Shown here: positions 57,045 through 64,000 of the stretch, piece by piece
Layout: each line of letters begins with the position of its first letter
Numbering within the stretch: position 1 is the stretch's first letter
Source: Agrococcus sp. SGAir0287
GTDB taxonomy: Bacteria > Actinomycetota > Actinomycetes > Actinomycetales > Microbacteriaceae
NCBI RefSeq assembly: GCF_005484985.1
Contig: NZ_CP027942.1
Coordinates: 1,860,001-1,924,000, forward strand
DNA length: 64,000 bases
Direction: 5' to 3'
The notes under the pieces: generated by a model
What the model saw: the letters and a program-made list of their open reading frames with translations, nothing else
The model's database searches: none
Told to the model about the DNA's origin: nothing
Made by a program: the position numbers and the translations under genes

Positions 57045-57896
57045 ATGAAGATCCTCTCGATCCAGTCGTCGGTCGCCTACGGCCACGTCGGCAACTCGGC
57101 CGCCGTGTTCCCGCTGCAGCGACTGGGGCACGAGGTCTGGCCCGTCTCGACGGTCGTGTTCTCGAACCACACCGGCTACGGCGCGTGGCGCGGCCCGCTG
57201 CTGCCCGCATCCGACGTCGCCGACGTCATCCTCGGCATCGAGGAGCGGGGCGCGCTCGCGCGCGTCGACGCCGTCCTGTCCGGCTACCTCGGCGGCGAGG
57301 CGATCGTCGACGTCGTCGTCGACGCCGTGCAGCGCACGAAGGCGCTCAACCCGAAGGCGACGTACACGTGCGACCCCGTCATGGGCAATGCCAAGTCCGG
57401 GTGCTTCGTCGCACCGGCGATCCCGCCGCTGATCCGCGAGCGCGTCATCCCGCACGCCGACATCATCGCGCCGAACCAGTTCGAGCTCGGCTTCCTCACG
57501 CACACGGAGCCGGCGACGCTCGACGAGACGCTCGAGTCGGTCGAGCGCGCCCGCGACATGGGCCCGCGCACGGTGCTCGTGACGAGCGTCGAGCGTCCCG
57601 ACCGCCCCGAGGGCACGATCGAGATGCTCGCGGTCGACGACGAGGGTGCGTGGATCGTGCAGACGCCCTTCCTGCCCTTCAAGGCGAACGGCTCCGGCGA
57701 CGTGACGGCCGCGCTCTTCACGGCGCACTACCGCACGTCGGGCTCGGCATGGGATGCGCTCGAGGCCACGGTGTCGAGCGTGTTCGACCTGCTGCAGACG
57801 ACGCTCGACTCGGGCGAGCGCGAGCTGCAGCTCGTCGAGGCGCAGGAGGCGTACGCCCACCCGCGCCGGCAGTTCCAGGTGCGCCAGGTCCGCTGA
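57045..57896 (+). CDS. pdxY: pyridoxal kinase PdxY
   Basis: A 283-residue ribokinase-like enzyme that phosphorylates pyridoxal in vitamin B6 salvage. Blocks are ILSIQSSVAYGHVGNSAAVFPL, CDPVMGN, IAPNQFELGFL and the catalytic FKANGSGDVTAALFTAH. Length is standard. It is followed 10 bases later by the alarmone synthetase gene and is probably co-transcribed with it. Confidence 0.93.
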   Translation: MKILSIQSSVAYGHVGNSAAVFPLQRLGHEVWPVSTVVFSNHTGYGAWRGPLLPASDVADVILGIEERGALARVDAVLSGYLGGEAIVDVVVDAVQRTKALNPKATYTCDPVMGNAKSGCFVAPAIPPLIRERVIPHADIIAPNQFELGFLTHTEPATLDETLESVERARDMGPRTVLVTSVERPDRPEGTIEMLAVDDEGAWIVQTPFLPFKANGSGDVTAALFTAHYRTSGSAWDALEATVSSVFDLLQTTLDSGERELQLVEAQEAYAHPRRQFQVRQVR

Positions 57897-57906
57897 GCAC
57901 GCGACG

Positions 57907-58836
57907 ATGACGGATCCCACGACGGCGGTGCGACGCGCGTACGAGACGCGCGCCGACGCGTGGGATGCCGCCATGGGCATGGTCGAGGGATGGCTCGATG
58001 AGCGCGCCGACGCGCTGCTCGCCGACGCCGATCGCATGCGCCTCGTCGTCATGCCGGGACGCATCAAGGAGGAGGCGCGCACCGTCGACCGCCTCACGCG
58101 CGCCGCGACCGAGATCGCGCTGGCCGAGGTCACGGTCGAGCAGGTCGAGGAGCTCGTGCGCGACGTCGTCGGCGTGAAGGTGCTGTGCAAGTCGACGCGC
58201 GACCAGGCGCTCATGGCCGACGACGTCGCCCGCGCGCTCGAGCCCGGCATCCATCTCGTCGAGATGCGCGACTACGTCGCCGAGCCGAAGCCCTCCGGAT
58301 ACCGCGCCGTGCACGCGCTGCTCGACGTCGACGTCACGACGCCCGAGGGCACGACCGTCGTCGCCGTCGAGGTGCAGATCAAGACGCGCGTGCAGGATGC
58401 GTGGGGCGAGCTCACCCACGAGGACCTCTACAAGCCCGGCGGCGGGCTGCGACCGAGCGACTTCCACCGATCCGTGGGCCGCACGATGGCCAACCTGCTC
58501 GCCGAGGTCGACCGGCTCGCCGACGACCTCGCACGCGAGTTCGACGTCGCGACGGCCGAGCCGGCGTCGGAGGGCGCGCGAGCGGCGGTCGGCCGCATCC
58601 CGATCCGCACGGTCGTCGTGCGCTCGACGGGCCCGCGCTACGCGCTGGCGGTCGACGACGAGGGCCGTCAGGGCCTCATCCCCGCCTTCGCCGTCCGCGC
58701 GCTGGCCCCGACCGAGGGGCACGTCGACGTCGATGCGTTCGTGCCCGAGGGCGCGACGCTCGAGGCGCGCGTCTTCGAGGACGAGCGCGGCCTCTACTAC
58801 CTCCCGGTGGCCCTGCCGCACGTCGCCCGAGACTGA
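57907..58836 (+). CDS. RelA/SpoT-type synthetase with unusual C-terminal domain
   Basis: A 309-residue protein with a (p)ppGpp synthetase-type domain at residues 50-200: RIKEEARTVDRL, DVVGVKVLC, RDYVAEPKPSGYRAVH and VEVQIKTRVQDAWGELTH. There is no HD hydrolase, TGS or ACT domain. The last 75 residues after a linker look like a small beta-rich (OB/S1-like) domain. It may be a small alarmone synthetase or a tRNA/nucleotide pyrophosphokinase of the toxic type; sequence alone does not decide. Confidence 0.8.
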   Translation: MTDPTTAVRRAYETRADAWDAAMGMVEGWLDERADALLADADRMRLVVMPGRIKEEARTVDRLTRAATEIALAEVTVEQVEELVRDVVGVKVLCKSTRDQALMADDVARALEPGIHLVEMRDYVAEPKPSGYRAVHALLDVDVTTPEGTTVVAVEVQIKTRVQDAWGELTHEDLYKPGGGLRPSDFHRSVGRTMANLLAEVDRLADDLAREFDVATAEPASEGARAAVGRIPIRTVVVRSTGPRYALAVDDEGRQGLIPAFAVRALAPTEGHVDVDAFVPEGATLEARVFEDERGLYYLPVALPHVARD

Positions 58837-58892
58837 TCGCGCCCGCGGCTCGCTCGCGGTTCCCGCTCCGCTGCCACTCGACCGCTCCACTC

Positions 58893-59026
58893 ACCCGCTC
58901 CTCGAGGAGCGAGCGAAGCGAGCCTCGAAGCAAGCCCACCGAGCCTTTCCGCCGCTCCCACCCGACCGCTCCCCTGCAACCGCTCCTTGAGGTGCGAGCG
59001 AAGCGAGCCTCGAAAGGAGCCCACCG
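58893..59026. repeat. two REP-like elements
   Basis: Two copies, starting at 58893 and 58979, share CCGCTCC, a GAGGAGCGAGCGAAGCGAGC-type core, CTCGAA and AGCCCACCG. They fill the 276-base gap between the synthetase and nuclease genes, and no gene is seen there. The second copy nearly equals the element inside oleBC at 27211-27266. Confidence 0.75.
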
Positions 59027-59112
59027 CTCCGACCCGACCACCGCTCGAGCACCAAGCCCGCCGCGCCCTCCCCCACGCGCGCCGTCCGAGGCTCCGCCTA
59101 GCATCGGCAGCG

Positions 59113-59916
59113 ATGGCCACTCCCAAGCCGCGCGCGACCGGCTACGACGAGCGCTTCCTCGGCGTCCGCGTGCCTGCGCCGACGCCCCTCGACGATCCGA
59201 GCGCTCCGGTGCTCGACTCGACCCACTTCACGGTGACGATGAGCCGCGAACGCCGCCTCGCCTGGTCGGTCGCCTGGTCGATCGACGGGCTGCGACTCTT
59301 CCCCGACATCCCGCGCGAGCGACGCTTCTTCCCCGACGACCGCCTGCCGCTCGACGAGCAGACCACGGAGGCCGTCTACGCCGACAACGACCTCGACCGC
59401 GGGCATCTCGCACGCCGCGCCGACCTGCTGTGGGGCACGCTCGACGAGGCGCGCGCCGCGAATCGCGACTCCTTCTGCTTCACGAACGTCTCGCCGCAGA
59501 CGGCCGACTTCAACCAGGCGAGCCGCGGCGGCGCATGGGGCGAGCTCGAGCACGCGGTGCTCGACCTCGACCGGCTGCACGAGCGCCGCGTCGTCGTCTT
59601 CGCGGGCCCGGTGCTGCAGCCCGACGACCCCTGGTACCGCGACCTCGTGCGGCTGCCGCGCGAGCACTGGAAGATCGTGGTCTACCGGCTCGGCGACGCC
59701 ATCCGCGCCCGGGCGTTCCTGCTCGCGCAGGATCTCTCCGACGTGCAGCCCGCCTACCTCGACGGGTTCCAGACGTACGAGGTCTCGCTCGACGACCTCG
59801 CCGCGCGCACGCGGCTCGACCTCTCCGGCATCCCGGTCGGCGCGAGATCGCGCGGCAGCACCGCCGTGCCGGCGACGCCGCGCGCGATCACGAGCGTCGA
59901 CGACGTCGACTGGTGA
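59113..59916 (+). CDS. DNA/RNA non-specific endonuclease (beta-beta-alpha metal)
   Basis: A 267-residue protein of the NucA/EndoG family. The catalytic motif is DLDRGHLARRAD, and the metal Asn lies in FTNVSPQTADFNQ. No signal peptide is seen at the N-terminus (MATPKPRATGYDERF), unusual for a nuclease that is often secreted, and no immunity gene is adjacent. Sugar-non-specific hydrolysis is inferred from the family. Confidence 0.88.
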   Translation: MATPKPRATGYDERFLGVRVPAPTPLDDPSAPVLDSTHFTVTMSRERRLAWSVAWSIDGLRLFPDIPRERRFFPDDRLPLDEQTTEAVYADNDLDRGHLARRADLLWGTLDEARAANRDSFCFTNVSPQTADFNQASRGGAWGELEHAVLDLDRLHERRVVVFAGPVLQPDDPWYRDLVRLPREHWKIVVYRLGDAIRARAFLLAQDLSDVQPAYLDGFQTYEVSLDDLAARTRLDLSGIPVGARSRGSTAVPATPRAITSVDDVDW

Positions 59917-59919
59917 GCG

Positions 59920-61470
59920 TCAGCGGCGCTCGCGTCGCTCCCGCACGCGCACGTTGACCTGGATGGGGCTGCCCTCGAAGCCGAACTCCTCGCGCAGGCG
60001 CCGCGTGATGAACCTGCGGTACTGCGCCTCGATGAAGCCGGTCGTGAAGAGCACGAAGGTCGGCGGCCTGGTGCCCGCCTGCGTCGCGAACAGGATGCGC
60101 GGCTGCTTGCCGCCGCGCACCGGGTGCGGGTTGGCGGCGGCGAGCTCGGAGAGGAAGGCATTGAGCCTGCCGGTGGGGATGCGCATGTCCCACGACTCGA
60201 GCGCGGTCTCGAGCGCGGGCACGAGCTTCTCGAGGTGCCGGCCCGTGCGCGCGGAGATGTTCACGCGCGGCGCCCACGACACGTGCGCGAGGTCCTGCTC
60301 GATCTCGCGCTCGAGGTAGCGACGACGGTCGTCGTCGAGCTGGTCCCACTTGTTGAATGCGAGCACGAGCGCGCGACCCGACTCGAGCACGAGGTCGACG
60401 ATGCGCACGTCCTGCTCCGAGAGCACCTCGGTGACGTCGAGCAGCACGACCGCGACCTCGGCCTTCTCGAGCGCCGCCTGCGTGCGCAGCGTCGCGTAGA
60501 AGTCGGCGCCCTGCTGCAGGTGCACGCGGCGACGGATGCCGGCGGTGTCGACGAAGCGCCACACGCGGCCGGCGAGCTCGATCTGCTCGTCGACCGGGTC
60601 GCGCGTCGTGCCGGCGAGCTCGTCGACGACCACGCGCTCCTCCCCCGCCGCCTTGTTGAGCAGCGACGACTTGCCCACGTTCGGGCGCCCCAGCAGCGCG
60701 ACGCGGCGGGGGCCGCCGAGCTCGACCTTCGCGACGGCCGACTCGTCGGGCAGCACCTTCATGGCGGCGTCGAGCAGGTCGGCGACGCCGCGGCTGTGCA
60801 GCGCCGACACCGGGTACGGCTCGCCGAGGCCGAGGCTCCACAGGCTCGACGCCTCGAGGTCGCGGCGCGCGTCGTCGGCCTTGTTGGCGACGAGCAGCAC
60901 GGGCTTCGACGACGAGCGCAGCATCCGCACGACGTGCTCGTCGGTCGACGTCGCGCCGACCGTCACGTCGACGACGAACAGCACGGCGTCGGCGAGGTCG
61001 ACGGCGATCTCCGCCTGCTGCGCGACCGAGCGGTCGATGCCGCGCGCGTCCGGCTCCCAGCCACCGGTGTCGACGACCGTGAACGCGCGGCCCTCCCACT
61101 CGGCTCGGTACGTCACGCGGTCGCGCGTGACGCCCGGGGTGTCCTCGACGACGGCCTCGCGGCGGCCGAGGATGCGGTTGACGAGCGCCGACTTGCCCAC
61201 GTTCGGGCGGCCGACGATCGCGAGCACCGGCAGCGCCGGCAGCGTGACGACGTCGTCGGGTCCGAGCTCGGCGCCGAGCAGCGCGGCGTCGTCCTCGTCG
61301 AGGTCGTACTCGGCGAGGCCGGCGCGCAGCGCGGCGACCCGAGCCTCCTCGAGGTCGCGGGCCTCGTCGCGCTCGCGCGCCTCGTCCATGTCCGTCGGGT
61401 ACGCCTGCACGACCTCGACGTCGACGTCGTCCGGCTCGAGGCCGGCGTCCTGGGGCTGATCGGTGGTCAT
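59920..61470 (-). CDS. der: ribosome-biogenesis GTPase Der
   Basis: A 516-residue double-GTPase: first G domain with [14 protein letters not shown] and NKAD, second with [14 protein letters not shown] and NKWD, then a KH-like domain ending in RERRERR. About 80 acidic N-terminal residues precede the first G domain, as in many actinobacterial Der proteins. It matures the 50S subunit. The start overlaps the cmk stop (ATGA). Confidence 0.96.
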   Translation of the reverse strand: MTTDQPQDAGLEPDDVDVEVVQAYPTDMDEARERDEARDLEEARVAALRAGLAEYDLDEDDAALLGAELGPDDVVTLPALPVLAIVGRPNVGKSALVNRILGRREAVVEDTPGVTRDRVTYRAEWEGRAFTVVDTGGWEPDARGIDRSVAQQAEIAVDLADAVLFVVDVTVGATSTDEHVVRMLRSSSKPVLLVANKADDARRDLEASSLWSLGLGEPYPVSALHSRGVADLLDAAMKVLPDESAVAKVELGGPRRVALLGRPNVGKSSLLNKAAGEERVVVDELAGTTRDPVDEQIELAGRVWRFVDTAGIRRRVHLQQGADFYATLRTQAALEKAEVAVVLLDVTEVLSEQDVRIVDLVLESGRALVLAFNKWDQLDDDRRRYLEREIEQDLAHVSWAPRVNISARTGRHLEKLVPALETALESWDMRIPTGRLNAFLSELAAANPHPVRGGKQPRILFATQAGTRPPTFVLFTTGFIEAQYRRFITRRLREEFGFEGSPIQVNVRVRERRERR

Positions 61471-62120
61471 GCACGCTCCTGCGTTCGGACGAGCTCGACG
61501 ACCGCGGCCACGGTCTCGTCGAAGTCGAGATGGGTGGAGTCGACGAGCGTGACGCCCGGCGCGGGCGTCATGAAGTCGACCACCTGGTTGTCGGATCGGT
61601 CGCGCGCGCTCAGGCGCTCGCCGACGCCCGCCGCATCCCCCACGTCGCCGATGCGGCGGCGGATGCGCACGTCCTCGTCGGCGGTGAGCAGGATGCGCAC
61701 GTCGGCGTCGGGCGCCACGACCGTCGTGATGTCGCGGCCCTCGACGACGATGCCCGGACGGGCCTCGGCGATGAGGGCGCGGAAGCGCACGTTGACGGCC
61801 TTCCGCACGGCGGGCACGCGGGCGACGCCGGAGACGGCGGCGGAGATGCGCTCGGTGCGGATCGCGTCGGTGACGTCGACGCCGCCGACCGAGAAGCGCT
61901 GCACGGGCCCGGAGGTGTCGACGGCGTAGTCGAAGTCGTCGAGCACGCCGAGCACGTCGGCCTCGACGTACGGGTCGAGGCCGCGCTCGAGCACCAGCCA
62001 CGCGAGCGAACGGTACGCCGCGCCGGTGTCGAGCAGGTGGAAGCCCAGCTGCTCCGCGGCGACCCGCGCGACGGACGACTTGCCCGAGCCCGCGGGCCCG
62101 TCGATCGCGACGGTCGTCAC
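61467..62120 (-). CDS. cmk: cytidylate kinase
   Basis: A 217-residue kinase that phosphorylates CMP and dCMP. The P-loop is [15 protein letters not shown], with [12 protein letters not shown] and the motif EGRDITTVV. The GTG at 62120 overlaps the tyrA stop by 4 bases and the gene overlaps der by 4 bases, so tyrA-cmk-der form one coupled operon. Confidence 0.95.
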   Translation of the reverse strand: MTTVAIDGPAGSGKSSVARVAAEQLGFHLLDTGAAYRSLAWLVLERGLDPYVEADVLGVLDDFDYAVDTSGPVQRFSVGGVDVTDAIRTERISAAVSGVARVPAVRKAVNVRFRALIAEARPGIVVEGRDITTVVAPDADVRILLTADEDVRIRRRIGDVGDAAGVGERLSARDRSDNQVVDFMTPAPGVTLVDSTHLDFDETVAAVVELVRTQERA

Positions 62121-63196
62121 GAGACCACCGCCCATCCGCGCGCGTCGAGGGCCTCGAGCAGGCGCTGCTCGGTCTCGGGCGCGATGAGGATCTCGGCGAC
62201 GCCGAACTGCGCGCCCTCCGCGTGCTCGAGGCGCACGTCCTCCATGTTCACGTTGGCGTCTCCGATGTCGGTGAGGAGGCGGGCGAGCTGGCCCGGGCGG
62301 TCGTCGACGCGCACGGCGATGCGCGTGAACCGCGAGCGCTGACCGTGCTTCCCGGGCAGTCGTTCGACGCCGGCGCGGCCGTCGGCGAGCACGTCCGCGA
62401 GCGTGCGCCTGGCCCCCTCGCGGTCGACGTCGTCGAGCGCGTCGACGAGGCGATCGAGGTCGGCGCGCAGCGCTCGCAGCTGCTCGGCGACCGCCGGCGC
62501 GTTCGCCGAGAGGATCTGCACCCAGAGCGCGGGATCGCTGCCAGCCACGCGCGTCACGTCGCGCACCCCCTGGCCGGCGAGGCGCAGCGCCTCGTCGGCG
62601 GCGTCCTGCAGCCGCGCGCCCATGAGGGTCGAGACGAGCTGCGGCACGTGGCTCACGGTCGCGACGGAGCGGTCGTGCTCCTCCGGGTCCATCTCGATCG
62701 GGATCGCGCCGAGGTCGAGGATGAGGTCGTCGACGACGCTGCCTCGCGCGTACGTGATCGCGTCGTGGTCGGCGACGACCCACGGGCGACCGACGAAGAG
62801 GTCGGCGCGACCGGCGAGGGCGCCGGAGCGCTCGCGACCGGCCATGGGATGCGTGCCGAGGTATCGGCTCACGTCGGCGCCCGCCGCGCGCAGGTCGGCG
62901 AGGATGGGCGCCTTGACGCTCGCGACGTCGATGACGACGGCGTCGCGGTGCGCGTCGAGCTCGCGCGCGACGACGTCGGCGGTGACGTCGGGCGGCACCG
63001 CGACGACGACCAGCACGGGAGCGTCGCCGAGCCCCGCGGGGCGCCCGGCGCCGTAGTCGGCGGCGAGCCGGACGGCCGTGGGGCTCACGTCGGCGAGCGT
63101 CACCTCCACGCCCAGCCGCGTCAGGCCCATCCCGATGGACGATCCGAGGAGTCCGGTGCCGACGATGCGCACGGGTCCGCGGAGTCGTTGGGTCAC
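62117..63196 (-). CDS. tyrA: prephenate dehydrogenase with ACT domain
   Basis: A 359-residue enzyme of tyrosine synthesis: NAD(P) motif [28 protein letters not shown] with the conserved His, and a C-terminal ACT domain after residue 285 ([18 protein letters not shown]) for feedback by tyrosine. The GTG at 63196 gives the normal N-terminus. First gene of the operon with cmk and der. Confidence 0.93.
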   Translation of the reverse strand: MTQRLRGPVRIVGTGLLGSSIGMGLTRLGVEVTLADVSPTAVRLAADYGAGRPAGLGDAPVLVVVAVPPDVTADVVARELDAHRDAVVIDVASVKAPILADLRAAGADVSRYLGTHPMAGRERSGALAGRADLFVGRPWVVADHDAITYARGSVVDDLILDLGAIPIEMDPEEHDRSVATVSHVPQLVSTLMGARLQDAADEALRLAGQGVRDVTRVAGSDPALWVQILSANAPAVAEQLRALRADLDRLVDALDDVDREGARRTLADVLADGRAGVERLPGKHGQRSRFTRIAVRVDDRPGQLARLLTDIGDANVNMEDVRLEHAEGAQFGVAEILIAPETEQRLLEALDARGWAVVS

Positions 63197-63244
63197 CGGA
63201 CAAGGGTACGCGACGGCCGGGCTCCGCCCGGCACCCGGCATGAC

Positions 63245-63355
63245 CCGCTCGTCGAGGAGCGCCCGATCTCCTGCACGACCGGCCTCGAACGCTCCCCTGA
63301 CGGCTGGACGAGGAGGCCCCGAGCGAAGCGAGGAGCAGTTACGAGACCCCAGCCA
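63245..63355. repeat. REP-like element pair
   Basis: CCGCTCGTCGAGGAGCGCCC at the left and GACGAGGAGGCCCCGAGCGA with GAAGCGAGGAGCAGTTACGAGACC at the right belong to the same family as the repeats at 4084 and 58893. They fill the 195-base gap before tyrA; no gene is seen there. Confidence 0.6.
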
Positions 63356-63391
63356 CCGCGAGCACGGCGGGCATCGCGACCTCGCCGCCGG

Positions 63392-64000
63392 TCAGCGCGC
63401 GAGCTTCAGGATCGCGCCCCGCTCCTCCTTCGTGAGCTCGCGCGTCGCGCCCGAGGCCAGGGTGCCGAGCGTCAGCGGGCCGAAGCGGCGGCGCACGAGG
63501 TCGACGACCGGGTGCCCGACGTGGTCGAGCATCCTGCGCACGATGCGATTGCGGCCGGAGTGGAGCGTGATCTCGAGCATCGACGCCTGCCGGCCGGGCG
63601 TGCCGACGATGCGGGCGCGGTCGGCGCGGATGAAGCCGTCCTCGAGCTCGAAGCCGTTGCGCAGCGTCCGCACGATGCGCGAGTCGACCCGACCGCGCAC
63701 CTTCGCGACGTACGTCTTCTCGACGCCGAACGAGGGATGCGCGAGCACGTTCGCCAGCTCGCCGTCGTTCGTGAGCAGCAGGAGGCCCGACGTGTCGAAG
63801 TCGAGCCTGCCGACGTTGTAGAGGCGCTCGTCGAACCCCGCGACGTAGGTGCGCAGGTCGGGCCGGCCGCGATCGTCGGCCATCGACGAGACGACCCCCG
63901 TGGGCTTGTTGAGCATGACGTAGCGCTTCGACACGTCGAGCTGCACGGGCGTGCCGTCGACGGTGACGCGCGCGTCGGGCGTGATGCGTCTGCCGAGCTC
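63392..64000 (-). CDS. 16S/23S pseudouridine synthase, RsuA/RluB family (cut by window end)
   Basis: The 202 residues seen include KRYVMLNKPTGVVSS, the catalytic Asp in VGRLDFDTSGLLLLTNDG and EITLHSGRNRIVRRML. The visible start (ELGRRITPDARVTVDG) is the end of an S4 RNA-binding domain, so the true start lies outside. The position next to the cmk-der operon is typical of actinobacteria, where rluB-like genes lie upstream. It isomerises a uridine in rRNA. Confidence 0.92.
   Translation of the reverse strand, partial: ELGRRITPDARVTVDGTPVQLDVSKRYVMLNKPTGVVSSMADDRGRPDLRTYVAGFDERLYNVGRLDFDTSGLLLLTNDGELANVLAHPSFGVEKTYVAKVRGRVDSRIVRTLRNGFELEDGFIRADRARIVGTPGRQASMLEITLHSGRNRIVRRMLDHVGHPVVDLVRRRFGPLTLGTLASGATRELTKEERGAILKLAR

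Overview
The window is very GC-rich (about 70% by eye, except in two patches) and carries typical Actinomycetota genes: a ClpS-DUF2017 pair, long-form GapB, a KdpFABC-DE locus, MbtH, a DtxR/IdeR-type iron box, and small families common in Microbacteriaceae (a DUF7882-like protein, a DUF6804-like protein). I infer a chromosome of a Microbacteriaceae member (Agrococcus/Microbacterium-like). No transposase, integrase or phage gene was seen.

Layout. 1-5.3 kb: an AzlC permease (cut by the window edge), a DNA glycosylase with a degenerate zinc site, small membrane and oxidoreductase genes, a thiolase, three tandem palindromic repeat units, and two small proteins. 5.3-17.1 kb: potassium homeostasis, with ktrBA, a DUF389 membrane protein and kdpFABCDE. 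A similar short operator-like motif lies upstream of several of these units. 17.1-23.6 kb: an SDR, a cold-shock protein, a flavoprotein-methyltransferase fusion divergent from an XRE-cupin regulator, a beheaded cell-wall 5'-nucleotidase, a TetR regulator, a GNAT enzyme and small proteins.

23.6-28.7 kb: a head-to-head olefin operon, oleA-oleBC-oleD. OleA condenses two acyl-CoAs, OleD reduces the 2-alkyl-3-keto acid, the OleC half makes a beta-lactone and the OleB half decarboxylates it to a long-chain alkene. The oleBC gene holds eight in-frame 30-bp repeats. 28.7-32.1 kb: a DUF2236 protein, tRNA-Pro, a NUDIX protein and an S10 peptidase. 32.1-45.7 kb (minus strand): a natural-product cluster with a 78-residue secreted peptide, a 3456-residue three-module NRPS with thioesterase, MbtH, a two-gene ABC exporter and a phosphopantetheinyl transferase. 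The product is unknown. 45.8-49.8 kb: gapB, an iron-boxed siderophore-interacting protein and a divergent MFS transporter.

49.9-57.0 kb: the best candidate for something new. A lower-GC three-gene cassette (nucleotidyltransferase, PPP-type phosphatase with a frameshift, and an unknown domain joined to a DpnII-like PD-(D/E)XK nuclease) sits between duplicated fragments of the host DUF2017 and BASS-transporter genes. A second lower-GC gene with a HEPN-like Rx4H motif lies 1.8 kb further on. The architecture suggests an anti-phage or genome-conflict island, but that is inference.

57.0-64.0 kb: pdxY, a RelA/SpoT-type synthetase, REP-like repeats, a secreted-type nuclease family member, the coupled tyrA-cmk-der operon and a pseudouridine synthase cut by the window end.
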